DNA from: Alligator mississippiensis
Taxonomy: Eukaryota; Chordata; Crocodylia; Alligatoridae
Assembly (NCBI RefSeq): GCF_030867095.1
Contig: NC_081835.1
Span: forward strand, 38,237,892 to 38,301,891
DNA length: 64,000 bases
Reading direction: 5' to 3'
The number at the start of each line of letters is the position of its first letter. Position 1 is the stretch's first letter. Both the position numbers and the translations under genes were made by a program. The notes below the pieces were generated by a model, which was not told where the DNA came from, did no database searches, and saw only the letters and a list, made by a program, of their open reading frames with translations. Shown one piece after another: positions 60,526 to 64,000 of the stretch.

Positions 60526-61752
60526 TTAATACCACTTACATATGTTCCTACATATACATTTCTCTGTAGAAAATGGGCTGGAAATCTGTATTTTTTCTTG
60601 ATAATAGTAATTTATACTTTGCATTAAGAAAAATAGGAGCTTTTCATTTGCTTTAGTCATTGAGCATTTCCTATCCAGTTGTGTACATATTTTAATTTTA
60701 ATTTAATCCTTGTTTCCATTGCCAGTTTGATCTTAAGTTTTCTAATGGTTTTCTACAAGTTTTTGCATTTTAATTAATCTGCAGTCTCTGAATTTAGCTC
60801 AGAACAAAATATGCGAATGAAGCAATAGTAGGCATCATTGCAAAATAACTGTGAACAAGTATTTCTGTCAGGTAAATGGTGGAATGGGATAATCTGAGGG
60901 TGCAAACAGAAGTAACAAGTGAAATGTTTAAGAGGTGTTTGAAATGTTTCAGAGGGCCAGCTCTACAAATGCACAAGCCCTTTAAAACATTTCAGAAGTG
61001 GCTGAGGCTGTCCCAGATAGTGTATCTTAAAATGAGGTACGATTTTGAAGCATTTCACTTTGTTACTTGTATATGAGGACAGGGTGGTTAAACCTGCCAG
61101 GTGCATCTCTGGGTCCTCAGGCATTGCCAGGTCCCTGTGTGGACCTCCTGCATTCCCCCTTAGTAGTCCCACCCCCACCAGCTCCTTGCTTACTTGGGCC
61201 CCTGCTACCACTAGAGCTGGTCCATCTATCCCCAATCCCCTCTACCTCTACTAAAATGAAAGAGAGATTGTGGGATTTTGGAGAATAAGGATCCCAGTGG
61301 TGGGGGGGAGCAGTGTTCCAGCTGCAGGTCACTGCAGACTCCTCCAGTGTCCTCTGGCTGGCACTAGAGGAGGCTACAGCATTTTGAAATGTTCCACCCA
61401 GGGAACTCCATAGGCTGAATATATTCCCTGGTTGAAACTGTGTCTTTTTATAAATATTTCTAAGCTTGTTTCCCATGGAAATATTTCAAAAGTTACTTCT
61501 ATCTGCACTATAATACACTGTTAAGTAAGTTAGGGTTGGACAGTTATTATGACTGGGTTAACGAACAAGAGCTTGAAGTTTCTAATTTGGTCAACCATGG
61601 GATGGTTTTTTGTGACATGTTAGAAAATATTAAAGAATCTCAGGAAGTGTTTGTTTTTTTCTTTCACATTAAGATGACAAATCAATGAAATATCTCCCAA
61701 AAGTATAAACTCATTGTATTATTAGTGCCCTCTTCATTATCTTTTTTATAAC

Positions 61753-61830
61753 CAGGGATCCTGGTTTTCTCTGATTTAAAAAAAAAATCCCCAATTTTCA
61801 GATTAAAAAAGTAACCCAAAATCCAATCTG
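61753..61830. mobile_element. End fragment of the CAGGGATCC hAT family
   Basis: CAGGGATCCTGGTTTTCTCT followed by gatttaaaaaaaaaatcccc matches the left ends at 29685 and 49389. No right end or target duplication is present, so this is a truncated remnant. Confidence 0.7.
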
Positions 61831-63924
61831 CCTGCTGAAGAGTTTATATTTCATCTTGATTGCAAATGTAAATAAAAATAGAGCTTTCAACTCTGCCTAA
61901 ACTGACTAATTAGAATAGAACTCTATTTAACTCAGTTTAATTAAAATAGAACTCTCTTGTTTGTATTTCTAGAAGTATTATAACCATGTCTCATGTTCTT
62001 TTTTATGAGCACATCTCCTTTTTTAACCTTGATCTATAGTGATTCATTACTTGATGCAACATAAATTCCTCGGTTTCAAAGTCTGTCTTGATATGGAGGA
62101 TACCCTTGTTTCTTGTCTTGTTTAAAAAAAATGAATTGTGTGCTTCCTTGCTTCCTCAAGGAAGAAAATGATATCAGAATTCATATTCAAAAGTAGTTTC
62201 TTTTTATAGAGCTGATTAAGAGTTCATGCCATTTATAAGTAAATGCATGGCTGCCCTGAAGAGTCAGGAACATTCTAGTTCTAAAATGAGGTATTTGGAT
62301 TTAATATAAAATAAATATAAAATGCAAAATCATTTTATTAATTTGAATTCCCAATGATGAGAAAAACAGCTGAAATTCATATTTTCAGAACTTTTTGCAG
62401 GTTCTTTTTGGACCCTTTTCCTATTATCACGGAGAAACCTTATTCCCTCCCTCCATAAACAGCTTCACAAATACATCTTCAAGAGGTTAGAACCTGTGTT
62501 ATGCTCTCATTAAATGCTCACCTATACAAGACTATTTAATCTTTTACTGCCACCTGGGTACTCTCCTCATTAACAGAACCATTGTAAGAGTAACTGTTTC
62601 TACCAGGGTCTGTGACCATGTTAGTACCTCAGTTGTGATTCGCAAAGTCTGCCAATATATCTAAAAAGAATCAATATGGACACCTGATTTTCCTCCATTA
62701 GTCAAAGAAAGTGCTTTCTCTGTATCCTACCTGGCTTAAAAGGTAAAAGAATATTCAGAATTCTAAGGGAAAGCAGCTGTGGAGGGATGAGAGTCTTGTA
62801 GCATGCCAAAATATTGTATGATCAATGTAAAACAGATTTATACTTTATCAGAATCACCTTGAAAAGATTCAGTGAGTTCTTGTATCTTTAAGCAAAACCT
62901 TTGGAGTGGGTTAAAAAATCTCTTCCTTTCTATTTTGATTCATTACATTAAATGTACTTCCTTTCTATTTTGATTCAGTACACTAAATCAGTTTCTTTGC
63001 CAATACAGTTAATGTAACTTGTAAAGTAGATATACAAAGTCAGATCTCAGTTATTAAGAGCAAAGTACTTTAGGCACCATCTTTTTATAAAAATATAGTA
63101 GCTTCCTGGTTACTGATAAACTGTACTCTGTGAATATTGTCCATTATCCATGTTTCTCTATATGTCGTCCAAGTTATTTTTTTAGATGTGATCTTCCCCA
63201 CCCCCACTTCCCAAGTATCTTTCCTTGTCTATTGTAGTGATACTTTGCATTTCTGTAGGCAGCTGAATTTCCATTCAATGGTTACTTATATTTTAGGATA
63301 AAACATATATAACATTTAAAGGCTAGGGGATCTGTGTGATAGATTTAAGATAAAAGAGAGATATTTTCATAGAGAACAAAAATACTAAGAATTCCAGAGT
63401 GTTATACTCAGTGTATTTTACACCACTTTGATATTAAATTGTTAGTTTGAGTACACTTTCCTTATCCTTGCAGATGTTTCACATACTCTGAAAATTTTCA
63501 CAGTAACTTCTAGATAAGTAGGAGTGCTGTTAGCTTCTGCTTTTGCCCTTAATTGCATAATTTGGGTCAGCATTTTTGGAAGGGAGCGGGAAGGTCATTT
63601 TTTATGTTTGTCAGGCTATTCAAAACTCAAGTCATCTGTAATGATGTAAATGCAGCCCATAATTCCTAGCCAAGTTACAAAAAAGTTAACTTCCTATCTG
63701 TGCTAGCTGCATTTTGTACTTGTAACATCAGTATCTTGCATTTTACTTTTAATTCTATAGTTTTCCATTTTTCCCTTTGCTTAGCAGTTTAAAAAAGATT
63801 GGGAGAAAGTCCCAATATGGCTTATTACTTTTCATCAGTACCTCTGTGTATAAACAAACTATGAGGTAAAAGTTGCAGGCCGGGAGATGTGTCCTGATTG
63901 CATGTCAGTAGTTCTTTTTCCATA

Positions 63925-64000
63925 AGTAAGTGATGTAGTTAGCTGTGTTAGTCTAAAGTTAGGCAGAAGACTGGGAAGGATGGCATCTATAGGCCAACTC
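63925..64000 (+). repeat. Start of a dispersed repeat, cut by the window edge
   Basis: 'gtagttagctgtgttagtct' and later gcatctataggccaact are words typical of an abundant sauropsid interspersed repeat with 'gtgttagtct ... cttataggccaact'. The class cannot be judged from 76 bases. Confidence 0.5.

Larger units (their letters stand above)
58353..64000 (+). other. STIMATE: STIMATE intron 4 (5' part)
   Basis: From the donor GTAAAT to the window edge. It contains a TIR element (58649-59108), a CR1 tail (60418-60525), a fragment of the CAGGGATCC hAT family (61753-61830) and a repeat end at 63925. The rest is AT-rich and unrecognised. Frames at 60876-61476 are chance. Confidence 0.9.

Overview
The window is vertebrate nuclear DNA from a sauropsid, most probably a crocodilian. 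The evidence is split protein-coding genes with GT-AG introns, many CR1 LINE copies of the turtle/crocodile/bird type, abundant hAT DNA transposons with 8-bp target duplications, a Tx1-like LINE, and no mammalian SINEs. Crocodilian rather than turtle is an inference from the style of the CR1 3' ends, not a proof.

Two real genes are present, both on the + strand, in the order known from other vertebrates. (1) Bases 1-10296 are the end of the last intron of SFMBT1. Its terminal coding exon (10297-10437) encodes the end of the SAM domain, followed by a long AT-rich 3' untranslated region that probably ends near the AATAAA at 16907. (2) About 11 kb of repeat-rich intergenic DNA (about 16930-27300) leads to a CpG island (about 27310-28620) holding the promoter and first exon of STIMATE (TMEM110), an ER membrane activator of STIM1. 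STIMATE exons 1-4 are at 28111-28303, 51417-51465, 53469-53564 and 58231-58352. They join in frame to 150 complete codons plus one base, and the rest of the gene lies beyond base 64000. Intron 1 is 23.1 kb and carries most of the transposons.

The rest is mobile-element archaeology. At least twelve CR1 copies or fragments lie on both strands, one with remains of the SGNH-esterase ORF1. A 5.5 kb Tx1-like LINE (about 40320-45860) is itself interrupted by a CR1 copy and a 102-bp hAT MITE. A PIF/Harbinger transposase remnant is at 4290-4562. Ten hAT insertions show 8-bp target-site duplications (three perfect ones over 800 bp long, others with one or two mismatches). There are also several long inverted-repeat elements that I could not assign to a family. 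Four nested insertions can be read directly: hAT in CR1 at 18116 and 25823, CR1 in Tx1 at 42605, and a hAT MITE in Tx1 at 45374. A fifth, a hAT within an LTR-like sequence at 34339, is tentative. Nearly all other long open frames are chance frames in GC-rich transposon DNA.

I saw no tRNA, rRNA, CRISPR array, bacterial operon or obviously new gene system. The most unusual items are the inverted-repeat elements, a perfect 21-bp hairpin, a duplicated 54-bp block in the SFMBT1 3' UTR, and the layered insertions.
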